A stretch of 64,000 bases of DNA from Flavobacterium glaciei (GTDB taxonomy: Bacteria > Bacteroidota > Bacteroidia > Flavobacteriales > Flavobacteriaceae), in assembly GCF_003350545.1 (NCBI RefSeq), contig NZ_QQBA01000005.1, positions 1-64,000 of the forward strand, written 5' to 3'. Of this stretch, positions 1 to 8,320 are shown piece by piece. The notes under the pieces are model-generated. The model searched no databases, was not told the DNA's origin, and saw nothing but the letters and a program-made list of their open reading frames with translations. Each line of letters starts with the position of its first letter. Position 1 is the stretch's first letter. The position numbers and the translations under genes were made by a program.

Positions 1-88
1 GCTCACCTCTTCCCATCCCGAACAGAGTAGTTAAGCCCGCCTGCGCAGATGGTACTGCAGTTATGTGGGAGAGTATGTCGTCGCCTTT
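1..88 (+). rRNA. 5S ribosomal RNA, 3' part
   Basis: The window begins inside a 5S rRNA. The conserved loop sequence CCGAACAGAG followed by GTTAAGCCC, the GATGGTACTGC segment and the closing GTGGGAGAGT are all visible and in the usual order. The 5' end is missing, and the 16S and 23S genes are presumably just upstream outside the window. The exact 3' end is uncertain by a few bases. A strong hairpin terminator follows directly. Confidence 0.93.
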
Positions 89-96
89 CTTTGAAG

Positions 97-130
97 AATC
101 CTCATCATTCATTTGATGAGGATTTTTTTG
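97..130 (+). terminator. Terminator of the rRNA operon
   Basis: An 11-bp perfect stem (AATCCTCATCA with TGATGAGGATT, 6-base loop) is followed by a T run. It sits 9 bases after the 5S end, as expected for the end of an rrn operon. Confidence 0.85.
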
Positions 131-416
131 TTTTTACAATATCTGACTTGTTGCCATTATAAAGGATCAATCCCGATCAATCCTAAAACCTGTGGACTAG
201 TAAAAATTAGGCATAAATATTAGTTAGCCTGTAATGGGAAAATCAACGTTTCTCACACCTCCTATTGTGTTATAAATACCTTTTTTTAGCATTTAAAGAT
301 TACTATCATTTATTTTTTTTTAAAAATTACTTGAATATCATTTTAACTTGAACTTTAGTACTTCTGTTATCACTATAGTTTAATATTGTTTATCAATGAT
401 TTATTTTCTAAAACAC
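131..416. other. Intergenic stretch, nothing recognised
   Basis: This AT-rich stretch lies between the rrn terminator and the terminator of the converging PLP-enzyme gene. I see no credible open frame, tRNA or repeat in it. Confidence 0.5.
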
Positions 417-449
417 AAAAAAGGCAACAATGTTATTTGTTGCCTTTTT
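417..449 (-). terminator. Terminator of the PLP-enzyme gene
   Basis: The stem AAAAGGCAACAA pairs with TTGTTGCCTTTT around a short loop, with a T run in the minus-strand reading direction. It lies just past the stop codon at 473. Confidence 0.8.
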
Positions 450-472
450 CAAATTGTGTAATAAGTACACTA

Positions 473-1696
473 TTATGCTAAAACTGCTTCTGAAGATAGT
501 ATATTTAACTCCATCATACATTCTTTCATCATTTGAAATGTTCTTTCAATATCATTATCTAAACCAATGGAAAAACGAATTAAACCATCTGTCAATCCCA
601 TTTCTATTTGTTCATCCATTGGAATTTCACTAGATGTAGATGTTCCAGGTGCGCTAAATAAAGTTTTATAAAATCCTAAACTAACAGCAAGGTAACCCAA
701 GTTTTTTGCTTGCATTAATTCCATTAGTTCATTTGCCTTTTCTAATGAACCAACATCTAGTGTCATCATCCCTCCAAAACCATATTCAGGATTAATCATC
801 GCTGAATATATCTCATGACTAGGATGACTTTTTAGTCCTGGATAAACCGTTTTTAAACCTTCTTTTTCAAAACGTTCCGCAAGGTACATCGCATTATGAC
901 TGTGTTGTTTCATTCTAATATGTAATGTACGTAAGTTTTTCATCACACTAGCCGAACGCAAACTATCCATTGTTGGTCCTAATAACATACTGGCTCCACT
1001 ATTTACATTTTTTAAACTATTGATAAAATCCTGTGATGCACATGTTACACCACCCACAGTATCACTGCTTCCGTTTATATATTTTGTTAAACTGTGAATC
1101 ACAATATCAGCTCCTAATTTTGCAGGAGAAACAGATAATGGCGAAAAAGTATTATCAACTACTAGTGTCAAATTGTGTTTTTTTGCAATCAAAGAAAGTC
1201 CATTAATATCTGCCACTTCTAGTAGCGGGTTACTTACTGTTTCACAATATAAAACTTTAGTATCTGGCGTTATGGCTGCTTCTACCACATCGAGTTTTGT
1301 GATATCGACAAATGTTGTTTTAATGCCTAGTCTTGGAGTAAAATTCTTCAAGAAAGCATACGTTCCACCATATATAGTTCTGCTCGAAACGATGTGATCA
1401 CCTGTTCCGCAAAGTTGTAACAAAGTAGGCGTAATGGCACCCATTCCAGAAGCGGAAACATTTGCTGATTCTGTTCCCTCCATAGCGGCTAAGGCTTTGT
1501 CTAAGTATAAATTACTTGGTGATGAATGGCGTGAATACAAGTAGCAACCTTCCATATTGCCTTCAAAGGTATCAAACATGGTTTTTGCTGAAAGAAAAGT
1601 ATAGGTGGAAGAGTCAGAAATAGAGGGGTTTACACCACCAAATTCACCAAAGTACTGCAAATCTTGAATGTTATCTGCGGGATTGAAATTTTTCAT
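473..1696 (-). CDS. PLP-dependent trans-sulfuration family enzyme (methionine gamma-lyase / cystathionine gamma-lyase-like)
   Basis: This 407-residue protein is a full-length Cys/Met metabolism PLP enzyme, a cytosolic family that acts on homocysteine, cystathionine or methionine side chains. Visible family features are YSR at 54-56, the DNTF motif with PLP-binding D181, and SLTKY with Schiff-base lysine K205. The divergent neighbour is an Lrp/AsnC regulator, an arrangement that suggests amino-acid-responsive control of a catabolic lyase. The position that holds the catalytic Cys116 in the well-studied Pseudomonas methionine gamma-lyase (YGCT) reads YGGT here (G111), as in cystathionine gamma-synthases and lyases. 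I therefore do not name the substrate. The ATG at 1696 gives the natural N-terminus and the gene ends at its own terminator. Confidence 0.85.
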   Translation of the reverse strand: MKNFNPADNIQDLQYFGEFGGVNPSISDSSTYTFLSAKTMFDTFEGNMEGCYLYSRHSSPSNLYLDKALAAMEGTESANVSASGMGAITPTLLQLCGTGDHIVSSRTIYGGTYAFLKNFTPRLGIKTTFVDITKLDVVEAAITPDTKVLYCETVSNPLLEVADINGLSLIAKKHNLTLVVDNTFSPLSVSPAKLGADIVIHSLTKYINGSSDTVGGVTCASQDFINSLKNVNSGASMLLGPTMDSLRSASVMKNLRTLHIRMKQHSHNAMYLAERFEKEGLKTVYPGLKSHPSHEIYSAMINPEYGFGGMMTLDVGSLEKANELMELMQAKNLGYLAVSLGFYKTLFSAPGTSTSSEIPMDEQIEMGLTDGLIRFSIGLDNDIERTFQMMKECMMELNILSSEAVLA

Positions 1697-1716
1697 AATT
1701 ATGAGTTTTTTTTTGA

Positions 1717-1789
1717 AGCTATTCCTGCTATTCGCTATATCTTTTATTCGCTGCGGCGCATAAAAGGATGTCGCTTCTATCAGGGCTAG
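1717..1789. repeat. Dispersed imperfect-palindromic repeat, copy 1
   Basis: The element runs from AGCTATTCCTGCTATTCGC to GCTTCTATCAGGGCTA. Its two halves, CTATATCTTTTA and TAAAAGGATGTCGC, flank a short variable centre. The same element in the opposite orientation occurs at 61055-61130 upstream of dnaK with a different centre. It lies here between the divergent PLP-enzyme and Lrp genes. Conserved ends with a variable hairpin centre suggest a REP-like non-autonomous repeat family. Confidence 0.75.
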
Positions 1790-1970
1790 TGGATTTCGGT
1801 TTTAAGATTAATCAATTCCAAAATAACAGAGTTTTAGATTAATAATCAATGTTATAGATTGATTTTAGATTTTTAAACTATGAATTATATAAATTAGAAT
1901 TAATTTTTCTAAATTAGCATCAAATACAGGATTTATTTAGATTTTATTTCAATTCAAATTTTTATCATAT

Positions 1971-2429
1971 ATGACTTTAGACGCCACAGACAAGAAACTA
2001 CTTTTTATATTACAATCCGATAGCAAGAAAACAACTAAAGAACTTTCTTTAAAACTGAATCTTTCAGTTACTGCCGTTTACGAACGAATCAAAAAACTGG
2101 AAAGAGAAGGTATCATCGATAAGTATGTAGTCTTAATAAATCGTTCGAAAGTCGAAAAAGGTTTTGTGGTTTTCTGTCATCTTAAATTAATTCAGCACAC
2201 TAAAGAGTTTATTGCTAAATTCGAAAGTGAAGTAATACAACTTAAAGAAGTCATTGAATGCCATCATGTGAGTGGGGATTATGACTATATTTTAAAAATA
2301 GTCGTCAAAGATATGGAAGCCTACAGGGAATTTTTGGTCACAAAACTCACCACACTTCAGCATATTGGTAGTACGCACAGTACATTTATGATTAGTGAAG
2401 TTAAGAACACCACGATTGTTGATATTTAA
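1971..2429 (+). CDS. Lrp/AsnC family transcriptional regulator
   Basis: The 152-residue protein has the usual Lrp/AsnC length and layout. An N-terminal winged helix-turn-helix occupies about residues 4-60, with TKELSLKLNLSVTAVYERIKKLE as its recognition region split around residues 21-43. A C-terminal RAM (amino acid-binding) domain follows at about 65-145, including the HHVSGDYDY-type strand. It starts divergently from the trans-sulfuration enzyme gene, so it probably controls that gene in response to an amino acid. This is inferred from position only. The 274-bp region between the two genes also holds a dispersed repeat. Confidence 0.9.
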   Translation: MTLDATDKKLLFILQSDSKKTTKELSLKLNLSVTAVYERIKKLEREGIIDKYVVLINRSKVEKGFVVFCHLKLIQHTKEFIAKFESEVIQLKEVIECHHVSGDYDYILKIVVKDMEAYREFLVTKLTTLQHIGSTHSTFMISEVKNTTIVDI

Positions 2430-2535
2430 AACAAACTTGGATTTAAATCGGTATTCAATGGTAAGTAAATGTTAATTGCTCATAATTCGTAACAAAAAAC
2501 CTTTGCAATTAAACTTTAAACAAAACTTAATTCCT

Positions 2536-2543
2536 TAATTTTG
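2536..2543 (+). promoter_or_regulatory. Candidate -7 box of lpdA
   Basis: TAATTTTG matches the Bacteroidota -7 consensus TAnnTTTG exactly. It lies about 38 bp before the lpdA start, which leaves a leader of roughly 30 nt. No well-spaced TTG for the -33 position is evident. Confidence 0.5.
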
Positions 2544-2581
2544 TGCAACATTTTATAAAAACACAATAAAAAAAACATACT

Positions 2582-3985
2582 ATGAGTTCATTTGACGTAG
2601 TCATTATAGGTTCAGGCCCAGGCGGATATGTATCTGCTATTCGTTGTGCACAATTGGGATTTAAGACAGCAATTATTGAAAAATATTCAACTCTAGGAGG
2701 AACTTGCTTAAATGTAGGATGTATTCCATCTAAGGCATTGCTTGCTTCTTCTCATCATTATAGTGAAATTGCACATTTTGCAGATCATGGTATTGAACTT
2801 TCTGGTGAAGTAAAAGTAAATCTTGAAAAAATGATTGCACGCAAGCAAGCTGTTGTAGATCAAACTTCAGGAGGTGTTAAATTCTTAATGGATAAAAATA
2901 AAGTTACTGTTTTTGAAGGTTTAGGTTCTTTTGTAGATGCTACACATGTTGCGGTAGCAAAAGCTGATGGAACTTCTGAAACAATCGAAGCAAAAAATAT
3001 TATTATTGCAACGGGTTCTAAACCATCTTCTTTGCCTTTTATCAATATTGATAAAGAAAGAATTATTACTTCTACTGAGGCGTTAAAACTTAAAGAAGTG
3101 CCAAAACACCTTGTAATCATTGGTGGTGGAGTTATCGGAATCGAATTAGGTCAAGTATATTTACGATTAGGAGCGCAAGTTTCTGTAGTAGAATATTTAG
3201 ACCGAATCATTCCTGGAATGGATGCATCCTTGTCTAAAGAATTGACTAAAGTATTGAAAAAACAAGGCATGAAATTCTATGTTTCGCACAAAGTGAAATC
3301 AGTGGAAAGAAATGGCGAAGGAGTTGTAATTCAAGCTGAAAATGCAAAAGGAGAAACAATTACATTAGAAGGAGATTATTCATTAGTTTCAGTAGGTCGT
3401 CGTCCTTATACTGATGGCTTGAACGCTGATAAAGCTGGTGTTAAACTAACCGAAAGAGGAATGGTTGAAGTAAACGATCATTTACAAACAAATGTTCCTA
3501 ATATTTATGCAATTGGAGATGTAGTGCGTGGAGCGATGTTAGCGCACAAAGCTGAAGAAGAAGGCGTTATGGTTGCTGAAATTTTAGCGGGACAAAAACC
3601 ACATATCGATTATAATTTGATACCAGGTGTTGTTTACACTTGGCCAGAAGTGGCTGCTGTAGGACAAACTGAAGAGCAGTTGAAAGCTGCCGGAGTTGAT
3701 TTTAAATCAGGAAGTTTTCCTTTCAAAGCTTTAGGTCGTGCTCGTGCTGGTGGTGATTTAGATGGATTTGTAAAAATTCTTGCTGATGCAAAAACAGATG
3801 AAGTTCTTGGAGTGCACATGATAGGTGCTCGTTGTGCTGATTTAATTGCTGAAGCGGTTACCGCAATGGAATTCAAAGCATCTGCGGAAGATATTTCAAG
3901 AATGTCTCATGCGCATCCAACTTTTGCGGAAGCAATAAAAGAAGCAGCATTAGCAGCAACTGACAATAGAGCTTTACATGTGTAA
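2582..3985 (+). CDS. lpdA: Dihydrolipoyl dehydrogenase (E3)
   Basis: This FAD flavoprotein reoxidises dihydrolipoamide on the 2-oxo acid dehydrogenase complexes and the glycine cleavage system. It is 467 residues long, typical for the family. The N-terminal FAD-binding GSGPGG is at about 11-16, the redox disulfide is GGTCLNVGC (C42 and C47), the NAD-binding IGGGVIGIE is near 180, and the C-terminal HPTF active-site histidine is near 445. No E1 or E2 subunit gene is adjacent, so this is a stand-alone E3 shared between complexes. A candidate TAnnTTTG box lies upstream and a strong bidirectional terminator follows. Confidence 0.96.
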   Translation: MSSFDVVIIGSGPGGYVSAIRCAQLGFKTAIIEKYSTLGGTCLNVGCIPSKALLASSHHYSEIAHFADHGIELSGEVKVNLEKMIARKQAVVDQTSGGVKFLMDKNKVTVFEGLGSFVDATHVAVAKADGTSETIEAKNIIIATGSKPSSLPFINIDKERIITSTEALKLKEVPKHLVIIGGGVIGIELGQVYLRLGAQVSVVEYLDRIIPGMDASLSKELTKVLKKQGMKFYVSHKVKSVERNGEGVVIQAENAKGETITLEGDYSLVSVGRRPYTDGLNADKAGVKLTERGMVEVNDHLQTNVPNIYAIGDVVRGAMLAHKAEEEGVMVAEILAGQKPHIDYNLIPGVVYTWPEVAAVGQTEEQLKAAGVDFKSGSFPFKALGRARAGGDLDGFVKILADAKTDEVLGVHMIGARCADLIAEAVTAMEFKASAEDISRMSHAHPTFAEAIKEAALAATDNRALHV

Positions 3986-4010
3986 TTAGGTAATTGCATT
4001 TTTCTATACT

Positions 4011-4050
4011 ATAAGGAAACCCGTTCAATAGAGCGGGTTTCCTTATTTGT
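4011..4050 (+). terminator. Bidirectional terminator between lpdA and the DoxX-like gene
   Basis: The 13-bp stem ATAAGGAAACCCG pairs with CGGGTTTCCTTAT. It sits between two converging genes with A/T-rich flanks on both sides. Confidence 0.85.
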
Positions 4051-4058
4051 AGATTTTT

Positions 4059-4439
4059 TTAGCCTTTTGCTACAAATAAGCCTTTGTAATTTTCCCAATG
4101 GCTGTAAATCAAAAATAGATTTCCAAAAAATAAGAACACAGCGATTGGTATTCCTTCAGGGGACAAGAAAAAATTAATAAATAATATGTTTAATGTTATT
4201 GGTAGGATTATCAGATTCGCTAATGTAACATAGCGTCCTGTAAGAAAAGATAGTCCACAAAGGAATTCTATTGATTTTGCTAGTGGCAAGATGTAGGTAG
4301 AGGCGACTAAACCTATATTGAAAGCTTTGAAATTTCCTGTAACTTCAGGTTCTGGTGCTAGTTTTAGAAAAAAGCTAACAGAAGCATAAAGTAAAATAAG
4401 TCCAATTAAAGTTCGGATAATAATAATTGCGATTTTCAT
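4059..4439 (-). CDS. DoxX-like small membrane protein
   Basis: The 126-residue protein has four predicted membrane helices at about 5-25, 45-65, 70-90 and 95-115. Their order and the overall size resemble the DoxX/DoxD-like family of small integral membrane proteins. Family roles vary and none can be assigned here. The gene is monocistronic, converges on lpdA and ends at the shared terminator. A decayed VOC-family gene lies just upstream on the same strand, so the two may once have been cotranscribed. Confidence 0.65.
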   Translation of the reverse strand: MKIAIIIIRTLIGLILLYASVSFFLKLAPEPEVTGNFKAFNIGLVASTYILPLAKSIEFLCGLSFLTGRYVTLANLIILPITLNILFINFFLSPEGIPIAVFLFFGNLFLIYSHWENYKGLFVAKG

Positions 4440-4476
4440 AGTATATGGTTTTTAGAGGTTACATAATTGAAAATTA

Positions 4477-4880
4477 TTATAGTTGAATTGCATTTTCATC
4501 CATATACATAATTTCTCACTGATGCCCGTTTAAATCAGCAAAACTATGTCCGTACATCCACCCATGATCTTGTGGCTTTATATAAATTGAACCACCGTCA
4601 TCAACTGCATTTTTGACCATTTCATCTACTTTTTCTCTATTCTCAGCATCAATGGCAATTAATACTTCGGTATTTTTATGGGCGTTACAAATTTATTTTT
4701 TGGTAAAATCTTTAAAACGTTCTTAGTTAATAGCATCGCAAAAATATTTTCTCTTATAATTATGCACGTGGCACTCGCATCAGTAAATTGAGTGTTGAAA
4801 GAAAAACCAAGTGTAGTAAAAAAATCAATCGATTTTTTTAGGTCTTTAACAGCTAAATTGAAGAAAATTTTTGAAGCCAT
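4477..4880 (-). pseudogene. Broken VOC (glyoxalase/bleomycin-resistance-like) family gene
   Basis: The first part (4880 down to about 4690) reads as the N-terminal half of a VOC protein, MASKIFFNLAVKDLKKSIDF. The natural continuation is in another frame from about 4690: NAHKNTEVLIAIDAE, then GGSIYIKPQDHGWMYG and ADLNGHQ. A 1-nt frameshift thus lies near 4685-4693. After GHQ the frame hits TGA where the family has tryptophan (GH-x-WE), and the same frame continues EIMYMDENAIQL to a TAA at 4477. The tail is therefore present but cut off by a probable TGG-to-TGA change. Two independent lesions argue for a true pseudogene over a single sequencing error. Confidence 0.85.
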
Positions 4881-4972
4881 AACGCAAGTAGTTTAATGAT
4901 TTTAAAAAACTAAAACGGTTCACGCACTATCAAATTTACAAAAAAATAAGCTAATTTTAGTAAAATCGGTTA

Positions 4973-5001
4973 TTGAAGGTTTATTTTTTGTTGTAATTTT
5001 G
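4973..5001 (+). promoter_or_regulatory. Promoter of pabB
   Basis: TTG at 4973-4975 and TAATTTTG at 4994-5001 are separated by 18 bp. This is a good match to the Bacteroidota -33/-7 promoter. Transcription would begin near 5007, so the in-frame TTG at 4999 lies inside the -7 box and cannot be the start codon. Confidence 0.6.
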
Positions 5002-5022
5002 AATTTTAAATACCAACACTTT

Positions 5023-6315
5023 TTGAGAACTTTTATTTACAAGTCTATTTCTGATCCAAAACTGTTTAAAGAACAGCTTTTATTTTGGTCTCAACAGTTT
5101 CGAGAAATCATTTATTTGGACAGCAATGATTACCCACAAAATTATACAAGTTATGATTGCGTCCTTGCTGTAGATGCATTTACTTCAATAAAAACGGATT
5201 GTCACAATGCTTTTGAAGATTTAAAACAATACCAGCAAATTACTAATGACTGGCTTTTTGGCTATTTATCGTATGATTTAAAAAATAATATAGAGCAGTT
5301 ACAATCTGCCAATTTTGACGGATTAGAATTTCCCGATTTATTTTTCTTTCAGCCCAAGAAGTTATTTTTATTGAAAGGGAATCAGCTTGAAATTCAATAT
5401 CTAAATATGTGTGACGATGAAGTGGAGTTAGATTTTGAAGAAATTGTCAAAATTCGAAAGTCAAATGTCGAAATAAAAGGATTAGTCACGATTCAACAAC
5501 GGATTCCGAAAGTGAGTTATCTCGAAAAAGTTTCTAAAGTTTTGGAGCACATTCATCAAGGCGATATTTATGAAGCTAATTTTTGTATGGAATTTTTTGC
5601 TGAAAATGCAACGATTAATCCAATAGAAAAATTTTTAAAGCTCAACGAAATTTCTCAGCCTCCATTTGCCGTTTTTTTTAAAAATAATAAACACTTTTTA
5701 CTTTCGGCGACGCCGGAACGTTATTTAAGGAAAGAAGGAGAACGTATTATTTCGCAACCCATTAAAGGAACTGCGAAACGATTTTCAGACCCAATCGAAG
5801 ATGAAAAATCAAAAATGCAATTGGCTTTAGACCCAAAAGAACGAGCCGAAAATATTATGATAACGGATTTAGTGCGGAATGATTTGTCTCGAACGGCACA
5901 AAAAGGATCAGTTGAAGTACAAGAGTTATGCAAAATTTATTCTTTTATGCAAGTGCATCAAATGATTTCTACAGTAACCTCAAAATTAGATGAGCAATAT
6001 TCTGTTGTTGATGTTTTAAAAACCACTTTCCCAATGGGAAGTATGACTGGAGCACCAAAGATTTCTGTAATGAAAATTATTGAACAATTGGAGGAAACAA
6101 AACGCGGATTGTATAGCGGTGCCGTTGGTTATTTTACACCAAACGGAGATTTTGATTTCAATGTGGTTATCCGAAGCATTTTGTACAATCAAGAGAAGAA
6201 ATATATTTCTTTCTCGGTTGGAAGTGCCATCACTTCGCAATCCGTTCCTGAAAAGGAATATGAGGAGTGTTTGCTTAAAGCAAAAGCGATGCGGGAAGTT
6301 TTAGAATCCACATAA
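5023..6315 (+). CDS. pabB: Aminodeoxychorismate synthase component I
   Basis: This cytosolic enzyme converts chorismate to 4-amino-4-deoxychorismate for folate synthesis, using ammonia from a PabA glutaminase. The chorismate-binding domain covers about residues 165-425, with GDIYEANFC, SATPER, the ENIMITDLVRNDLSR core and the GSMTGAPK motif. The motif QPIKGT carries lysine K248, the residue that marks PabB, whereas anthranilate synthase TrpE has PIAGT. I chose the TTG at 5023 (protein MRTFIYKSISDP...) because the earlier in-frame TTG at 4999 sits in the promoter -7 box and there is no ATG before the conserved region. No pabA is in the window. Confidence 0.9.
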   Translation: MRTFIYKSISDPKLFKEQLLFWSQQFREIIYLDSNDYPQNYTSYDCVLAVDAFTSIKTDCHNAFEDLKQYQQITNDWLFGYLSYDLKNNIEQLQSANFDGLEFPDLFFFQPKKLFLLKGNQLEIQYLNMCDDEVELDFEEIVKIRKSNVEIKGLVTIQQRIPKVSYLEKVSKVLEHIHQGDIYEANFCMEFFAENATINPIEKFLKLNEISQPPFAVFFKNNKHFLLSATPERYLRKEGERIISQPIKGTAKRFSDPIEDEKSKMQLALDPKERAENIMITDLVRNDLSRTAQKGSVEVQELCKIYSFMQVHQMISTVTSKLDEQYSVVDVLKTTFPMGSMTGAPKISVMKIIEQLEETKRGLYSGAVGYFTPNGDFDFNVVIRSILYNQEKKYISFSVGSAITSQSVPEKEYEECLLKAKAMREVLEST

Positions 6316-6326
6316 ATGATTTGATT

Positions 6327-7190
6327 ATGATATTTCAAGGAAGAAATAAAGAATATTTATTGCTAGAAAAGATAAGCTCTGATAATACGAGCATCCTGCA
6401 AAATGATGTGGAAGGCAGCTTATCTCTATTATGGATTACTTCTAATGGTACTACTATTACCATAGACGGGATTGATTATCATTTTTTAAAAAATCAAATT
6501 GTTTGTCTAACAGATTTTAATACTTTAATTATAAAATCTATATCAACAGTCTCAGTGGTTAGGTTTAATCGTTCTTTTTATTGTATTTTACATAATGATA
6601 GTGAAGTAGGTTGTAAAGGGTTATTGTTTTTTGGAGCTTCTTCAATACCTCTTTTTACAATTCCCGATACAGAACTGGAAAAGTTTGAGGTGCTTTGGAG
6701 AATGTTTGAATTGGAAATGGATTCACATGATGAACTGCAAATAGAGATGCTACAAATGATGCTGAAACGTCTTTTGATTTTATCAACTCGAATTCATAAA
6801 GAACAAAATGAAATTTCTTATTTTGAAAAGGGTTCGATAGACTTGATTAGGGAATTTAATTATTTAGTTGAGCTACATTTCAGGAGTAAACACTTTGTTG
6901 CGCAGTACGCAGACATGCTTAATAAGTCTCCCAAAACATTATCAAATTCATTTTCTAAAGCATACAAAAAGTCACCATTGCAATTTATTCAAGATAGATT
7001 AATTTTAGAATCACGACGTTTGTTATCATATACAGAAAGACCTGTTAAAGAAATATCTTTTGAGTTAGGTTTCGAAGACATTCAATCGTTTAGTCGTTTT
7101 TTTAAGACTAAAGAAGGAATTTCCCCTACTGAATTCCGAATAAATTATCGATTGGGAAGAATTGATAATCCAACAGGAAATCCAGACTAG
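6327..7190 (+). CDS. AraC family transcriptional regulator
   Basis: The protein has 287 residues from the ATG at 6327. The N-terminal ~170 residues look like a cupin-type sensing domain (strands around GTTITIDGIDYHF and NQIVCLTDFNTLII). The C-terminal ~100 residues form the double helix-turn-helix, with the signature VKEISFELGFEDIQSFSRFF and SPTEFR near the end. It starts 11 bases after pabB but reads into a different function. The next gene is an AhpD-like protein followed by an exported thioredoxin-like protein, so those are its likely targets by position. An in-frame TTG at 6321 is possible but the ATG is preferred. Confidence 0.88.
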   Translation: MIFQGRNKEYLLLEKISSDNTSILQNDVEGSLSLLWITSNGTTITIDGIDYHFLKNQIVCLTDFNTLIIKSISTVSVVRFNRSFYCILHNDSEVGCKGLLFFGASSIPLFTIPDTELEKFEVLWRMFELEMDSHDELQIEMLQMMLKRLLILSTRIHKEQNEISYFEKGSIDLIREFNYLVELHFRSKHFVAQYADMLNKSPKTLSNSFSKAYKKSPLQFIQDRLILESRRLLSYTERPVKEISFELGFEDIQSFSRFFKTKEGISPTEFRINYRLGRIDNPTGNPD

Positions 7191-7251
7191 TTATTAGGAT
7201 GTTTTCCGTAGCATCTTTGCAGTGTTATAAATAATTTAAAATTAAAACGCT

Positions 7252-7785
7252 ATGCAAAATTTTTTAGTTCCAACAAAAGATGAAGTTTCAGCAGAGAATC
7301 AGGTTATATTCAAAAACCTTAAAAAAGGACTAGGTTTCGTACCTAACTTGTATGCTTACTTTGCAAAAAATGAAACAGCTTTAGGTGATTACCTCGCTTT
7401 TCAAGGTAGAAAGAGTACCTTGAAAGCAAAAGAAAAAGAGATTATTAATTTAGTGACGAGTCAAATTAATAATTGTCATTATTGCCAATCAGCCCATACA
7501 GTTATAGGTAAAATGAATGGTTTTACAGATGAACAAATTATTGAGATTCGTAAAGCCGACATAACTTTTGATAATAAGCTAGATGCTCTAGCGCAATTTA
7601 CAAAATCAGTGGTGCTAAATAAGGGTAAAGTTGCTCAGGAATCAAAAGATTTATTTTTTCAAGCGGGTTTTTCGGAGGCAAACATGATAGATGTTGTTTT
7701 TGTAGTAGGAGATAAAATCATCAGTAATTATATTCATAATTTGGCTGATTTTCCGGTAGACTTTCCCTTGGCAACTGTACTTTAA
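7252..7785 (+). CDS. Carboxymuconolactone decarboxylase / AhpD-like protein
   Basis: This 177-residue, all-alpha cytosolic protein contains the AhpD-type redox motif NCHYC (C75 and C78) followed by H82 four residues later. That pattern marks peroxidase-like CMD proteins that act as alkylhydroperoxidases. The true substrate and reductant are not visible. It lies downstream of an AraC regulator, suggesting induced expression under oxidative or chemical stress. The gap of about 60 bp from the regulator contains CATCTTTG, one base off the -7 consensus, so it may have its own promoter. Confidence 0.85.
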   Translation: MQNFLVPTKDEVSAENQVIFKNLKKGLGFVPNLYAYFAKNETALGDYLAFQGRKSTLKAKEKEIINLVTSQINNCHYCQSAHTVIGKMNGFTDEQIIEIRKADITFDNKLDALAQFTKSVVLNKGKVAQESKDLFFQAGFSEANMIDVVFVVGDKIISNYIHNLADFPVDFPLATVL

Positions 7786-7819
7786 AAACAAACTCAATTT
7801 AATAAAAAAATAAAATATC

Positions 7820-8209
7820 ATGAAAAAATTAAAATTAATATTACTGTCATTCACTTTGGTACTTGTTACAAATACGATTTTTGCTCAAGCAAGTCCTAAA
7901 ATAATTGCTGTTGTTTCAAAAGCAAAATGGTGCAGTACTTGTATTAAAAATGAAAATCGAGTGGGGCAAGAGGTAATTCCAAGTGTTGACACAACAAAGA
8001 TCACACTTCTTATTAATGACCTTTCAGATAAACAAACAAAAAATGCATCAGCTGAAAGTTTTAAAAAATTTGGTTTAAAACAAGCAAACTTTAAGTCAAC
8101 GGGAGTAATTACCTTTATAGATGCTTCGTCTAAGAAGATACTATCAAGTATTTCTGTAGCAGAATCCTCTGAGAAAATTAAAGAAGCATTTGCAAATAGT
8201 TTGAAGTAG
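7820..8209 (+). CDS. Exported thioredoxin-like protein
   Basis: The 129-residue product has a clear signal peptide (residues 1-22, ending TIFAQA). A short thioredoxin-like fold follows, with KWCSTC (C38 and C41) after the first strand. This places a CxxC redox site in the periplasm. The usual cis-proline region is not obvious, though a strand KSTGVITFIDASS resembles the thioredoxin beta-3/beta-4 hairpin. It starts 34 bp after the AhpD-like gene, probably the same transcript. Its role is likely thiol chemistry, but the partner is unknown. Confidence 0.7.
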   Translation: MKKLKLILLSFTLVLVTNTIFAQASPKIIAVVSKAKWCSTCIKNENRVGQEVIPSVDTTKITLLINDLSDKQTKNASAESFKKFGLKQANFKSTGVITFIDASSKKILSSISVAESSEKIKEAFANSLK

Positions 8210-8225
8210 CAAATAGCTTTATGAA

Positions 8226-8259
8226 TTTGGTATATTTAGCATTAGTTAAGTATACCAAA
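8226..8259 (+). terminator. Candidate terminator after the thioredoxin-like gene
   Basis: The 9-bp arms TTTGGTATA and TATACCAAA surround a 16-base loop. The following T run is weak, so this may be only a structured 3' end. Confidence 0.45.
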
Positions 8260-8320
8260 CTCTTATACTGTCATATTCAGTTTTATTTTTTACTTTAGCT
8301 CTCTTAAAATTACTTACAAA

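Noticed and set aside
4659..4880. A 73-residue protein as a complete gene
   Set aside because: The other half of the VOC domain continues in a shifted frame with the family motifs, so this is the 5' part of a broken gene.
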